Source: Semisulcospira habei (lineage: Eukaryota; Mollusca; Gastropoda; Semisulcospiridae). Taken from it: DNA of 64,000 nucleotides. The notes beneath the pieces are model-generated. The model had not been told where the DNA came from and ran no database searches. It saw only the letters and a list, made by a program, of their open reading frames with translations. The stretch is from contig BTPG01000004.1 in the NCBI GenBank assembly GCA_036245525.1, positions 45,705,982 through 45,769,981 of the forward strand, written 5' to 3'. Of this stretch, positions 39,317-50,096 are shown in pieces (within the stretch, counting starts at the first letter, position 1; each line of letters starts with the position of its first letter). Position numbers and translations under genes: made by a program.

Positions 39317-40794
39317 ACAACACCGACTCTCAGTCGGACGCATGCGTGCAGCATAAACTGAAAACATCGTTTTTGTGGCCCAGCGTGTAATAACTAACAA
39401 AAACTCTGCACAAAATACACAACTCTCAAAACTAGCACGTCGCACTCACTTCCACACACAACATAATAAGAGCCAGGCTAGGTAAGATGTCATCACTATC
39501 CAACCTGTTAAACGGGTATTATCGTTCTTTATAGTTCACGCGTTCCTCCACGTCTAGGCGTGTAGTTTAGGCGACACGTGCTCCTGAAGCTGTCCCACGC
39601 TCCCCGAGCTGTGGGTGTCCTCTCGACACGCTCCTCCAGCGCAGCCTCTGTTGACTTTGATGGCTTGGCACCAAGTCTCTCGCTCCCCCAGCAGTGGATG
39701 TCCTCTCGACACGTTCCCCCAGCGGCAGCCTCGACTCATGTCTCGGCACCAAGCCCCTCGCTCCTCACAAGAACTCTGAAAAATAAAGTTCTAATGTCAT
39801 AACACCTGCTTAACCCACAAATTCTGGGCGATGAGGTATTACGTAACCTGGCCGATACAGATAAATCTACTCGTTCATTCACACACCCGCGCTTCATAAA
39901 ACAGAATAGATTCGCAACACCTCGTAACTCGGTCACTACACTGGAAAAGACTATAACATGACGCACGCGCCAAACACTGGTTTGTACATAGGAAAAGATT
40001 ATACTTAACACACCCACGTACTACCCTCGTAAACAACCTGTCATACCAAAACACATCACATTCCTTAGTTAACCATCCCGGTAAATAACTATATAGAAAA
40101 ATCCCTGGTTATCTCAAGTTCTGAACCGACATGACTGAACCAAATCAACGCTACACAACCGAACTAAATTTTACTAACGTATACTACATTTAACTCGCTA
40201 GCTGTCGATAAAACATATAAAAATGTACCTGAAATCTCGGTTTCAGAGTCTTGGAATACGGCTAGTGTATCCAAAATACGTCCGTTCTCTATTACAAAAT
40301 AGCAGGTACTAATTACTCTTGAGCTCTGTTAGGCTGGACTGCGCCATTAAAACTCAGTGTTAATCGCTGACCTCGCGAACGCACGGAACTCGTGAATACA
40401 CGGAAAAACCGCAAAACCGCTGATACGACAGCACAATGCAGAATCCCTGTGTGAACTTTATGCGTGGGCATAGAGCTTCATCACACTGATCAAGCGCGAC
40501 CTTTGAGCCGTCACGGGCAATTCGTCGCCCTCAGGGAGCCGCCAAAGTGATTTTGTTTTGTTTTGCGCACTACCTTTGAGCTGTGACCAACAGTGCGTCT
40601 ACCTTACTCTGTAAAAGTGCTAATGCGCATAAGATGTGAAAAGGTGTAAGAACACTGCAAAAAATAACTCAGGTCAAACTCCCGTGTGCACTTAAAATAC
40701 AACTGTCCACGACTTACGCGGGCGTGTGCAACACGTCTTTCATGTCTGGCGATTTGCTCCTGCCGACAGGGCAATAGGGCCCGGGAAGTTCCCG
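39317..40794. other. No gene recognised; 83 bp imperfect duplication at 39600-39765
   Basis: TGTCCTCTCGACACG occurs at about 39616 and 39699, and the surrounding sequence is duplicated. An AATAAAG signal follows at about 39781. An old LTR-like or unclassified repeat is possible, but no terminal structure was found. Confidence 0.4.
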
Positions 40795-41080
40795 CGTTGC
40801 CTAGCAGCGTCGGCGCGTCAGCCGCCATCTTATGAGGATACCATAGTCATGAGATAGTAGAAAAATAGTGTTTCAACACGTTTTTCTTCATTTTTCTTCC
40901 TCTTTGGAAACAAACAAAAACAGATTCTGGTGAGCGGTTTCCTACAGTGATGGCAAGACTTGCTGTTATTGCTTATAGCACAACAGGACTTTCCTGACAT
41001 TACAAAAACAGCGATTTCCCTATGAGCGCTTAGTCCCGTATCCTCACAAGATGGCCGCCATAACTGGCGTGATGACGTCA
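40795..41080. repeat. Inverted repeat, about 45 bp arms
   Basis: GCGTCAGCCGCCATCTTATG..GATAC (about 40816-40840) pairs with GTATCCTCACAAGATGGCCG and on (41038-41080), with the outer TAGGGCCCGGGAAG / CTTCCCGAGCCCTA also complementary. Confidence 0.7.
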
Positions 41081-41158
41081 GCTTCCCGAGCCCTATAACC
41101 TGCTGACGGCGAGTCTGTCGCTCTGTGCACTTTCTTGAAGGTGTAAATGTATGTTTCA

Positions 41159-41238
41159 TTAACGCATTCGCGGCTAGCCGCATCCGGATGCGCAGCATTA
41201 GCCACGCATCCGGATGCCGCTGGCCGCAAATAAGTTAA
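41159..41238. mobile_element. Family C-like hairpin, second subtype
   Basis: TTAACGCATTCGCGGCTAGC...GCATCCGGATGCG and GCATCCGGATGCC...TGGCCGCAAATAAGTTAA. TTAA ends as in family C but a different inner stem. Confidence 0.8.
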
Positions 41239-41239
41239 A

Positions 41240-42640
41240 GTACATTAGGCATGAATCTGAAGACACATTTCAGCACCATTTGTGTTTGTTACGCCTTGTC
41301 GACACACCTAATGAAATTTAACAGCAGTGTGGACATGCAACAAAAGCACACGCGTAATCGCACTTATTTATTCTGCGTAGCCGTTAGGGTGTCAAATCTA
41401 TTTTTAGTGCTTTTCGTACTGAAAGTGTTGTATTTCTAGAATGGAGTGGAGTCCTTATCAGGTTACTTGATGTTACGTGTTGAATCGTAGTCGTAGTATG
41501 ATATCAAACCAGATGCACGCACGTAGGGTTCTTGTAAAGAAACGTCACTCAGCTGCAGCCCGTCACACGTGGCTTAAGGATGTAGACCACCCTGGAGTAA
41601 CAGTTCCAACAATATTTTATTGCAGCGATGCGTTCTCCACACACACAAATGCACCAACACTGATACTACTGTCTCCTCTACAAAGTATCAACACTTTTGA
41701 CACAATGCGTCTCTCGTACAGTGTACCACTGTTACACTGTAATTCTCTATCACTGACAATGTACCTACGATACCTTGCGTATCTCTCTCAATGTCAATGT
41801 GCCTACGATACACTGCAATTCTACAACTGACAATGTACATTCGCGCTTCCTAGCACAGTCTTTTATAGTATTATGCTTTCTAGAATAATCCAGCAAATTC
41901 ATACAACACAACCAATCAGAACAGAATACTTAACCGAAACTCATAAATATTAATGCGAAAGAATACTCAAGAATGGTCTACAAAATCCGACTGCTATTTC
42001 AAGCCCCTATTTTGGGAAATCCCGGCAGTGTTATGACGTCACACAAGAGTACGCCAGACAGGTCGCGAGCTTGCTTGGGTTCCCTGGAAAGTTCACGACC
42101 TTGGTCAGCACTATTTCGGCTGCTAACTTCACGCACACAGAAAACAACTATGAGTATTCGAGGGGCATGTTGCAAAATGTTGCCGACACTTTGACGTCAC
42201 ATGTGAGGTCACTGGACAGAGCGCGACTTCGCTCGAACGTTCTGGTCTATTCGCAGTGAACCACGCATCACAAAAATCAACCGCGACTATCAGTGCGACT
42301 TTGCTAGAAACGTCCGGACTAATCTTAGCGTATCATAACAAAGTCAATTCCGTTCTTCGTGCGAACCAAAATAAATCCTACTAAAAAGGTACATGATTCG
42401 TAATCAGGATAGCTCAAATAAATAGCGAATCGTTTCCTACGATTAATGCACGCATGCTCTCACAGAACAATACAACCACAAACGTAACACTTGATATAGA
42501 CGACGTGTGCTGAACTGGATTGTCCTTTGTCTAAATGAACCATAACTAGAACTGTGTGCAGCGTTTCGTAACCATCTGTTACGGAAGTGTATATTTGAAC
42601 AGTTACGGCGGTAGTGGGCCTTTAACACATTGGCACTGGT
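41240..42640. repeat. Dispersed repeat K, copy 2, split by a solo LTR
   Basis: The left part to 41470 (GTTACGCCTTGTCGACACAC, TTATCAGGTTACTTGA) and the right part from 42490 (CTTGATATAGACGACGTGTG, TGAACTGGATTGTCC) are continuous in copy 3 (43985-44312). Confidence 0.82.
41471..42489. mobile_element. Probable solo LTR, 1019 bp
   Basis: Begins TGTTACGTGTTG and ends AAACGTAACA, i.e. TG...CA with short imperfect inverted ends, and is flanked by a 5 bp duplication CTTGA (41466-41470 and 42490-42494). An AATAAA lies near 42370. The TGTTACG..CGTAACA ends are common in Gypsy-type LTRs (established pattern). No internal pol or gag sequence is present, so a solo LTR is the best reading. Strand was not determined. 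Confidence 0.75.
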
Positions 42641-42711
42641 CGCCAGCAAAGAGTCTTCGTTACTTATTGAATCAGTGCGTGACGCTCTGATTAGCGTCAG
42701 AGTAAATTCCA

Positions 42712-42765
42712 TAATCGATAAATAATAATAAAATAATAATACCGTTATTATATAGGCTAGGGCAA
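42712..42765 (-). mobile_element. Short tRNA-SINE 3' tail fragment
   Basis: ATAATAATACCGTTATTATATAGG is shared with 2640-2672. Only the tail and last bases are present. Confidence 0.5.
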
Positions 42766-43047
42766 TGAACTGGAGCAGTTTGACGGTATGATTTCCATCC
42801 TCTGCTCCCTCAAAGAATTCCAAAGTCAAAGGACCTGGGGAGAGAGGTAGGGGAGGGGGTGGGGGTGGAGGTGAGTGAAGGGGGGATGGGCCTTACCTTA
42901 CATCCTTTGGTCATGCTATGGTCAAGGTATATTTTCCATTTCCCTCATGTCTACATATAAAAAGCAAATTGAGCAAGAAATGAGCAGGACCAGCTTTATG
43001 GACTTCTTTCTACCCCATCGTACAGGGAAGGGGGGATTCCACAAGTT
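42766..43047. other. No gene recognised; G-rich stretch
   Basis: G-rich at 42838-42890; no domain. Confidence 0.5.
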
Positions 43048-43091
43048 GTCTGCCCCTGACCGGCTCCGTTAGGAGCCGGTCAGGGGCAGAC
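43048..43091. repeat. Perfect 20 bp hairpin, 4-base loop
   Basis: GTCTGCCCCTGACCGGCTCC, loop GTTA, then the exact complement. GC-rich. Function unknown. No second copy was seen. Confidence 0.9.
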
Positions 43092-43460
43092 CCACACCCT
43101 GTGCCCACCATCACCCGCTGATATATCAACCCCGCATATTTCATTTATTCTCATATTCTGCGAATAATAGCTTTGCCTGTGCAGAGCTGCCTACACCGGC
43201 AAAGGGTGTCGCCGGAAATACTGATGCATTTTCACGCTTGATGTACCGATGCCCACTGACGCGTGAAAGGATATGAAGAACTATGAAGGCACGATGCAGC
43301 ATGAAATATGATAGATATTCTCTTTCACTGCCACTGCCAATAGTTTTTTTTTCAGTGTTTATTTCGAGTCCCGCCCACGTACAAAATATAAGAATAAATG
43401 ATTAAATAAGTAAGTAAAAAATCTCGCATTATATGCGCTATATAAACTGCATAAGCGGAA
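43092..43460. other. No feature recognised
   Basis: AT-rich sequence; no element identified. Confidence 0.5.
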
Positions 43461-43521
43461 TTGCTCAAGGGTTGTGTCTGAACAGCTTGGCGCCAAGCTT
43501 TTCAGGCACAACCCTTGAGCT
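43461..43521. mobile_element. Family A core hairpin
   Basis: TGCTCAAGGGTTGTGTCTGA...GCTTGGCGCCAAGC...CAGGCACAACCCTTGAGCT. It has the GTTGTG/CACAAC arm variant, and the loop is exactly GGCGCC. Flanks are not recognisable. Confidence 0.75.
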
Positions 43522-43984
43522 GTAACTCTTGACTTTTTACACTCCATGCGCCAAGTTATTCAGCTGTTACGGTCGATCCCGCGATATATGCGGTGCTAGG
43601 CAGACCAGTATGACATTTACGTATTACCTGGCTGAGAAAACGAAAGGGTTTGGGCGCATCACGCCACTTATTGAAATTGCTTGGAAAATTCACAGTTCAT
43701 AACCCGCAATATTTCCACAATCTAAGGATGGGATGTAAATCGGGGCTGGTCGCTTGCAAAAGAGGTATCCAGTCTGATGAGCCGATTCCCCGCCGGGGAA
43801 TATTCTGGATGGTTGATTAGTTCGGGGTTTAACCTCCGATGTCACAGGAGTGATAATGGACGACCCTAAGGGGCGGGTTATGGGGCGCGACCTGCACACC
43901 AATGGACGATTCCGGAAATGAGGAGTAGATCAAAATTGCATGTTTCGATGAAAACAGTGGATTGCGAACCAGCACAAACACACG
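43522..43984. other. No feature recognised
   Basis: Includes GATTCCCCGCCGGGGAATATT, a short palindrome at about 43785-43805; otherwise nothing identified. Confidence 0.5.
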
Positions 43985-44312
43985 TTAAGGTACCATTACG
44001 CGTAAATTTGAAGTCACATTTCTTTTGTGTTCGTTATGCCTTGTCGACACAGCTAATGAACTTTAACGACAGTTTGGACATGCAGCAAACGCACACGCGC
44101 AATCGCACTTATTTATTCGGCGCACCTGTTTGCGTGTCAATCTAGTTTTAGTTGTTTCTCATACTGATATCATTGTATTTATAGAACGGAGTTTTAGTCA
44201 TTGTCAGATTACTTGATAGAAAGACGGCGTGTGCTGAACTGGATTGTCCTGTGTCTAAATGAACCAGAAGTGTATATTTGAACAGTTACGGCGGTAATGG
44301 GCCTTTAATGTG
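43985..44312. repeat. Dispersed repeat K, copy 3, uninterrupted
   Basis: GGTACCATTACGCGTAAATT, GTTATGCCTTGTCGACACAG, TCAGATTACTTGATAGAAAG and TGAACTGGATTGTCC...GGGCCTTTAA. It serves as the empty-site reference for the solo LTR in copy 2. Confidence 0.8.
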
Positions 44313-44390
44313 TTTCGACAAAAGCTGGTTTCACACAGTGCGATAGCACCCAGCGGGAAACCGTGCGATATAGCATGTTTGTGCAGGCTT

Positions 44391-44595
44391 TTAACTCATT
44401 CCAGCACTCCAGCATGACGTGGATCGAGCATGATAATTCAAGGGTGGTGCCAGAATAGCTTGGCGCCTATGGGCGCCAAGCTATTCTGGCACCACCCTTG
44501 AACTATCATGCGCGATCTATCTCTAGAATTGTAATACAGTCCTTCAGAGGGCAACTTCAACATTTGGGATTTTGGTCCTGAGGCAGAGTGTGTTA
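44391..44595. mobile_element. Family A MITE, complete
   Basis: TTAACTCATTCCAGC to GTGTTAA, 205 bp, hairpin 44422-44516 almost perfect, with the standard right flank (TCCTTCAGAGGGCAACTTC). Confidence 0.88.
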
Positions 44596-45019
44596 ATCGA
44601 CTGTTTTAGTGAAATTTCCAAACAATGGCTGTTCAGTCGCGCTGCAACTGTGCTTCTTAACCTTTCAACGGGCATGCTGTGTAGAACATGGCTGTCTCTT
44701 TCCTTTGACTGGTAATGTTTGTTTCAGCGCAGTTCTAAAAGGTAAACCTGCGTTGGGCAATGCTTGGTTCAGTTCAAATTGGATTCTCTGTGCTCGGGGA
44801 GGGGGGTGGGAGCGGGTGGGGGGTGGGGGTGGGGGGTGGGGGGCCCATAATTATGCGCCTTGCTCCACCTCTCACTGGCCTTCCCAGGGTTCTTGTGTAG
44901 CGTACCTGTAACCCCGTTCACTGCCATTGGACGCAAATTGTGTGTGTTTTGAAATCATTGTACATTCAACATCAGAGATCCCCGTCCGTCAAAGGAACAA
45001 GGCCACAAAGTGGTTTCAA
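44596..45019. other. No gene recognised; G-rich tract 44798-44848
   Basis: A 100-codon frame across the G-rich tract has no domain. Confidence 0.5.
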
Positions 45020-45083
45020 CAAGAGGTGCAGATACTCATGAGCCCCCGCGACTGCGGGGGCTCGTGAGGATCGATACCTCTTG
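45020..45083. mobile_element. Family B hairpin
   Basis: CAAGAGGTGCAGATACTCAT...GAGGATCGATACCTCTTG. Confidence 0.82.
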
Positions 45084-45210
45084 CTGTTAGGTGCTGGCGT
45101 TCCCATTTTTCTCGACCAGCGTCCTTCACGGTTGGGCACTGAAGCGGGCTTGGCGCCTTCACTGTCAAAATTTTTTAAATTTATTTTTTTATATCCAAGA
45201 CCATCCAGCT

Positions 45211-45276
45211 GCAAGAGGCATAGATCCTCATGAGCCCCCGTAGTTGCGGGGGCGCATGAGGATCAATGCCTCTTGC
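45211..45276. mobile_element. Family B hairpin
   Basis: GCAAGAGGCATAGATCCTCA...ATGCCTCTTGC, loop TAGT; one unpaired change (CGCATG). Confidence 0.85.
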
Positions 45277-45566
45277 TGAACCCACTTTTTAATCCACGTT
45301 CCTTGGATGGCTGCGGTGGGTTAGCCCGGATCCTAAGAGCTTGATGTATCTCAGCCCTATCTAATGAGACAGCTGAAAGATGGATCGACCGTGATTAGAG
45401 AGCCAGCAGTTTAGTGGGCACTACTCCTAGACCCATATCTGTCGATTGATGTCTCGGTGTGTTTTATATGTGCGCATTCGTGTGCGTGCATGCGTAAGTT
45501 AGGTCTGTTTGGGTGACGCGATCACCATGGAAAACGTTCAACCTCGGGAAAACAGGAATCGTCTCA

Positions 45567-45675
45567 TTAACCCTTTCATGGTCGGTAAACAGTCAACACC
45601 ACTCATCTGCAAGAGGGCGTAGACCCTCATGAGCCCTCGCAGATTCGGGGGTTCATCCGGGTCTATGTCTCTTGC
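45567..45675. mobile_element. Family B MITE, left part and hairpin
   Basis: TTAACCCTTTCATGGTCGG to the hairpin at 45609-45675, which has several mismatches. A separate inverted repeat lies just beyond (45689-45761, TTGAACTGATTTGATTT against AAATCAAATCAATTC). Confidence 0.75.
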
Positions 45676-45974
45676 TGATTCCATTCATTGAACTGATTTG
45701 ATTTGAATAGGCATAACATTATGATGTGTTCTTTCGGTTAGAAATCAAATCAATTCAAAGCTATTTCCCTCTAACAGTCGAAGAGAATCATGTCATTCTG
45801 TGCCTCTGGCTGGTACCATTTATATCTATATTCCTCATTCAGATGGGTCATATGGCGGTCAGTCTGAGACTACTTCGTTCATGTCCACATCAGTTAAGAT
45901 GTTAATTGTCATAGCAAATCTCTAACGAGGCGTTAGCCCGTTCAATGCTGAGAAAATATGAACACCACCCAACT

Positions 45975-46040
45975 GCAACAGGTATAAATTCTCATGAGCC
46001 CCCGCAGGTGTGGGGGCTCATGCGGATCTATGCCTCATGC
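45975..46040. mobile_element. Family B hairpin
   Basis: GCAACAGGTATAAATTCTCA...GATCTATGCCTCATGC with a left flank TTAGCCCGTTCAATGCTGAG. Confidence 0.78.
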
Positions 46041-46762
46041 TGACACCACTTTGTATCCATGTTTCTGGGAAATTTGGGACTTTCAGTGTTGAATTAACAA
46101 AGAAAGCAGAAACACAATTTGCATCACCTGGCGCTGAACGCAATAAAATCCTTGTGAGTATAAAGTCAGTCAGAAGTAATCGATGCCCGTTATCATGTAG
46201 CATTGATCAAAATAGAACGATCATTTGCAATTAAAGTTATTGACATGGGTTGATTGTGAGAACGGGCGATAAAGATTTTTGTGTGATTGGTGGCTCCTTA
46301 TTTCACAGCTTGTTTTTGGATTTATGAAAGATATTAACCCTAACTCTAAAACGGCGCCGTTCTTTTTACAACCATTTGGATTATAGTGCGAGTAATGTTT
46401 GCCCCTTCTTTCTTCAAAGATCTGCTTCTTGGGCTCCTAGATTTGTCCATCTGTTGACGACCTCATAGTCCGGTCGCGAGTTCGAGAACGCTCGCTAGAA
46501 TACGCGACTTTGAGCCAAGACTAGACTTGGCGAACCACGAAATGTGGGCAACTCGGCTAGCTGTTACTCATAGCCAATACTGTTTTGCTATGAATCACTA
46601 GTAATATGAGGTAACATTTAAGCTCAGGTTGACAAATGACTGTGGACGATTGCCTCTTGGTCATACGGTTGTTACAATGCAATCTTTTTAAAAAAACATT
46701 TTTGTGGAAATAATGCTGAGAAAAACGACCTTTTAACTTTCATTAAAACGGCATGTGACTAT
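46041..46762. other. No gene recognised
   Basis: No element or domain identified. Confidence 0.5.
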
Positions 46763-46936
46763 ATTATAGTATATTGAGCAAACTTTTGCTTGATATAGTG
46801 CCGATAACAGGCAGATATGATTACGAGACCCGAATCAAAATGTCCGAGTCGTAAGACGAGGACATTTTATTCGGGTCAAGTACTCACATCTGTCGGTTAT
46901 CGGCACTATATCAAGCGAAATGTTGCTCAATATAAT
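46763..46936. mobile_element. Long single hairpin, about 80 bp arms
   Basis: ATTATAGTATATTGAGCAAA...CCCGAATCAAAATGTCC, loop of 14, GGACATTTTATTCGGGTCAA...TTGCTCAATATAAT. About 85-90 percent complementary by eye. Only one copy in the window. TATA-like ends differ from the TTAA families. Confidence 0.82.
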
Positions 46937-47830
46937 TTATGGACCCAGTCCAAAACAAAAAACAAAACAAAACAAAACATTCATTTTGCGGCTGATTGCG
47001 GTGTTCAGACAAAACACATGAATGGCAGACGACCTGATAAGTGTCGACTCAACGCGTAGATTTCGTCTGAATGTGAGCACATCCAGTGCTTTGTATAACC
47101 GTGTGTGTTATTGAGTAAATTCTACTTGTTACTAGATCACGCACAATTGCGGAAAATGCCAGCAGGTTTGTTTATTTAGTTTTTTTCTCAGGTTGCCGGT
47201 ATCGACAGCTGACATCTCGTTAATTTCACTAGTCAGTCCAGCGACTCGCACGTATCCTGGCGTCTGTTCTTCGATTGTGTTTGTGTATAGGATGTAAATT
47301 TCGAGCATTCGTACTTCATTACTATTACATATAGAAAGCTTGTTAATGTTGCCGTATGAAAATATTTTTCGCGTTTCCGTTTTACAAAATGCATTTATCA
47401 TCAAGATCCAAAACTTGGCGCGCAAGAGATTTTTTGGAAGAGAAGTATATCAAACAAATTCATGAATATTAATTTGGTTGTTATACAATATATCAATATA
47501 TGTCAAAGAAGGAAAAACCCTATGGAGTGGGTACATATATAGCGATGAAGCCAGTCATGGTGGCTTCGGAAAATGGTCTTCCATGTCGTTTCAATAGCTA
47601 ATATAATTATTCCACTTTGTTATACTAACAGTAGATTCATCTCATCCATGTAAAATTTGCTAATTTGGGCGACTTCACGGAAATAAATTGTTTCTGTCAG
47701 GTTTTCCTGTTCGCACTGCCGATCGTCCAGCGGGAGTGACGCGCTGTGCTTGCCCACAGCCCACGGCGCTATTTCGCCTGTCACGCTAGTATAGGGGAAC
47801 TCGCGTGCTCGGTATTAGCATGCGTGAATG
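46937..47830. other. No gene recognised
   Basis: AT-rich sequence with AAAACAAAACA-type runs at 46950-46980; no element or domain identified. Confidence 0.5.
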
Positions 47831-47872
47831 ATTAACCCATTCGAGACGTGCCACCTCCGGATACGCGGCTTA
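47831..47872. mobile_element. Family C left half
   Basis: TTAACCCATTCGAGACGTGC...GGATACGCGGCTTATAC, left arm only. Confidence 0.65.
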
Positions 47873-48108
47873 TACGTGCTCCGCTTCACCCATCAGAAGC
47901 CTCCCCAAAATTCTTTCCGATATCGTGCCAGTATTGCTCTGATTGGCAGTGGATCTCTCGCGTCCTGTCGAATCTGCTCGGGGCGGCACCAGGCCGATGG
48001 AGTCCGTACGCAGACATTCATTACGCCTTTACCGGGAAGAGGGCCTTACCAGTGTGACCGATCGACATATTCCGGCCTCACACGAAAGCACACGTATATC
48101 GATCGATA

Positions 48109-48332
48109 TTAACCCCTGAATCGCCGGCATAAGGCGAACGGGTTACCCAGCTGCGACAGACATAAATCCTCTCACTGTCGCGGGGGCTCATGAGGGTTTA
48201 TGTCTCTCGCTAGTTCTATGTTCCTTACGCCTAATTTTGTCTGATTTACATCTGTGTTCATCGCGAGAATGTGAGTCAGCGTGCGGTCTTTTCTGACGCG
48301 AAATTCGTGATGATTGGCAGCGAAAGGGTTAG
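48109..48332. mobile_element. Family B MITE with shortened left arm
   Basis: TTAACCCCTGAATCGCCGG to GGCAGCGAAAGGGTTAG. The left hairpin arm lost its GAGCCCCCG part, leaving CCTCTCACTGTCGCGGGGGC. Confidence 0.75.
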
Positions 48333-48650
48333 CAAGTCGGCTCGACGTTAGGCAGGGTCACCAAAACAGACGGTGGTTGTGAGCCCAAAAGGTGTTGTAC
48401 CTCCAGTCAGTCGACTAAACGATCCACATGTGACCATATTTGGCTGTGGGAGGGAAAGGGGCAGAAGGAAAGCACGTGACGTGAACTGACGTGTCGTGTC
48501 GCCGCTGCGTTCAAGAAGTTTTGACCGGAAAACCACAGTTAATAAGATGGTGAAAGTGGATCGACTTAACCCTATAACCCTAGGAACGTCTTGGGTCAAT
48601 GGGATTGCCCTCTCTCACATCCTGTTAACCGTAGCTGCCTGGGTCTCTCT
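48333..48650. other. No gene recognised
   Basis: Unique-looking; no element identified. Confidence 0.5.
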
Positions 48651-48722
48651 GCAAGAGACATAGATTCTCGTGAGTCCCTGCGGCTACGGCCGCAGGGACT
48701 CACGAGAATCTGTGTCTCTTGC
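48651..48722. mobile_element. Family B hairpin, perfect, plus extra right arms
   Basis: GCAAGAGACATAGATTCTCG...GTCCCTGCGG, loop CTACGG-type, and the exact partner to TCTCTTGC. Two more right arms follow as single strands at 48733-48758 and 48865-48896 (GGCTCATGAGAATCTGTGTC), the second pair with the same downstream TAGGGATTGTTT flank. Confidence 0.82.
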
Positions 48723-49037
48723 AGATAGACCCAGGCTCATGAGAATCTGTGTCTGTTGCTAGCAGGGATTGTTTCCTTTCAAGAAGCATGCTCACATTTA
48801 AGGGAGTCATTCACGTGTAAGTGCATGACCTTGACCTTGCTGCCTTGACCTTAAGTATGTCACGTCGGGGGCTCATGAGAATCTGTGTCTGTTGCTCTTA
48901 GGGATTGTTTTCATTCAAGAACGTCGAGGGAGTCGTTCAAGTGTAAGTGCCAGTCCTTGATGAGACTCTGCCTTTTGCTGCCATGTATTGGTTCCATTTC
49001 TTGGCATCCTGACATTGAAGGGGTCATTCCGGTGACC

Positions 49038-49066
49038 ACCCCCCCACCCCCCCCCCCCCCCCCCCG
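49038..49066. repeat. Poly-C tract
   Basis: C-run broken by one A. Confidence 0.9.
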
Positions 49067-49169
49067 TCCCTTCCCTGCCACTGGGTGCATGTTTTACTCC
49101 TGAAACCTGTCCTCATTCAACGACCAAAATCCACAACCGTTTAAGGAACATGGATAAAAATTGGTCTCA

Positions 49170-49249
49170 GCGAGAGGCATAGATCCTCATGAGCACCCGC
49201 TGTCGCCTCTTGCAGCTGGATTTTCATTTTCTCGCCAGTGAAGTGGTTA
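49170..49249. mobile_element. Family B element with deleted hairpin centre
   Basis: GCGAGAGGCATAGATCCTCA...CACCCGCTGTCGCCTCTTGC: the right arm keeps only its tip. Right end TCGCCAGTGAAGTGGTTAA. A decayed B piece also lies at 49440-49500. Confidence 0.7.
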
Positions 49250-50040
49250 AGCTCACGGCTTTAATGATAAGGTGCGTTCTCGAGATAATAAGATTTATTT
49301 CATTGCCGGTGAGGTGTGTTTATTTTTGCGTAATTGGCTTCAAGAAGTGAACTTGTCTGTTTATGGCCAAAGGGCTGTTTGTTTATGGCTCTCTTGCGGT
49401 AATTGTTTGAGTTCATTTTGACATTAGGATGTTGCCGCCTGCAAATGGCGAATATTCTCGTGAGAATCATGGCAGTGAGAATCTATGCCTGTAGCTGGAT
49501 CCATGGAAGAGGTTGACTTTACGATCGGCCGAGCCTATAGTTCCTTCGCCGCACATGCATCATGTATCTACGCTTAGCGAACGTAGAGTGGCGTAGATGG
49601 GGACATTGACCTTACATTGTGACCCGGAAGTCAAAACAAAGCTTTTTCTGTTGTTTTTGTTTGTTCAGACATTATTCGTGAAGAGCGTTATTCAGATTTA
49701 ATGTGTTTGCTATTTTTCGGCATATTTTTTGCGTTGAGGGGTCATTCCGGTTTCAAATAAACATATCTTTAATCTCAATTTTGAGAAAGCAACAAAACAT
49801 TCTTTGTGTTTGACATTCTGTTTCCTGCACTTCTTGTGGCCTGATGACCTACGCGCGACCTGTGACTATATTTGAAATGCACGGGGAGACCCCGTAGTAT
49901 CCTGGCCAATCCTTGAGTGGGATTTATAATAATGTAATTGGTCACGTGAAGTTTCGCAGACCAAATTGGGTCTGCATAGGACTAGAGATGACGATCGGCC
50001 TTGAAATTTTTTTTTTATGGAACCACTTTTGCCTTCCCCC
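49250..50040. other. No gene recognised
   Basis: AT-rich; contains a short imperfect hairpin CATCTACGC..GCGTAGATG at about 49562-49598. Confidence 0.5.
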
Positions 50041-50055
50041 ATAATGATGATGATG

Positions 50056-50096
<41 letters not shown>

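Noticed and set aside
39386..40480. A second solo LTR starting TGTAATAAC
   Set aside because: No matching CA end with a 5 bp duplication could be found.
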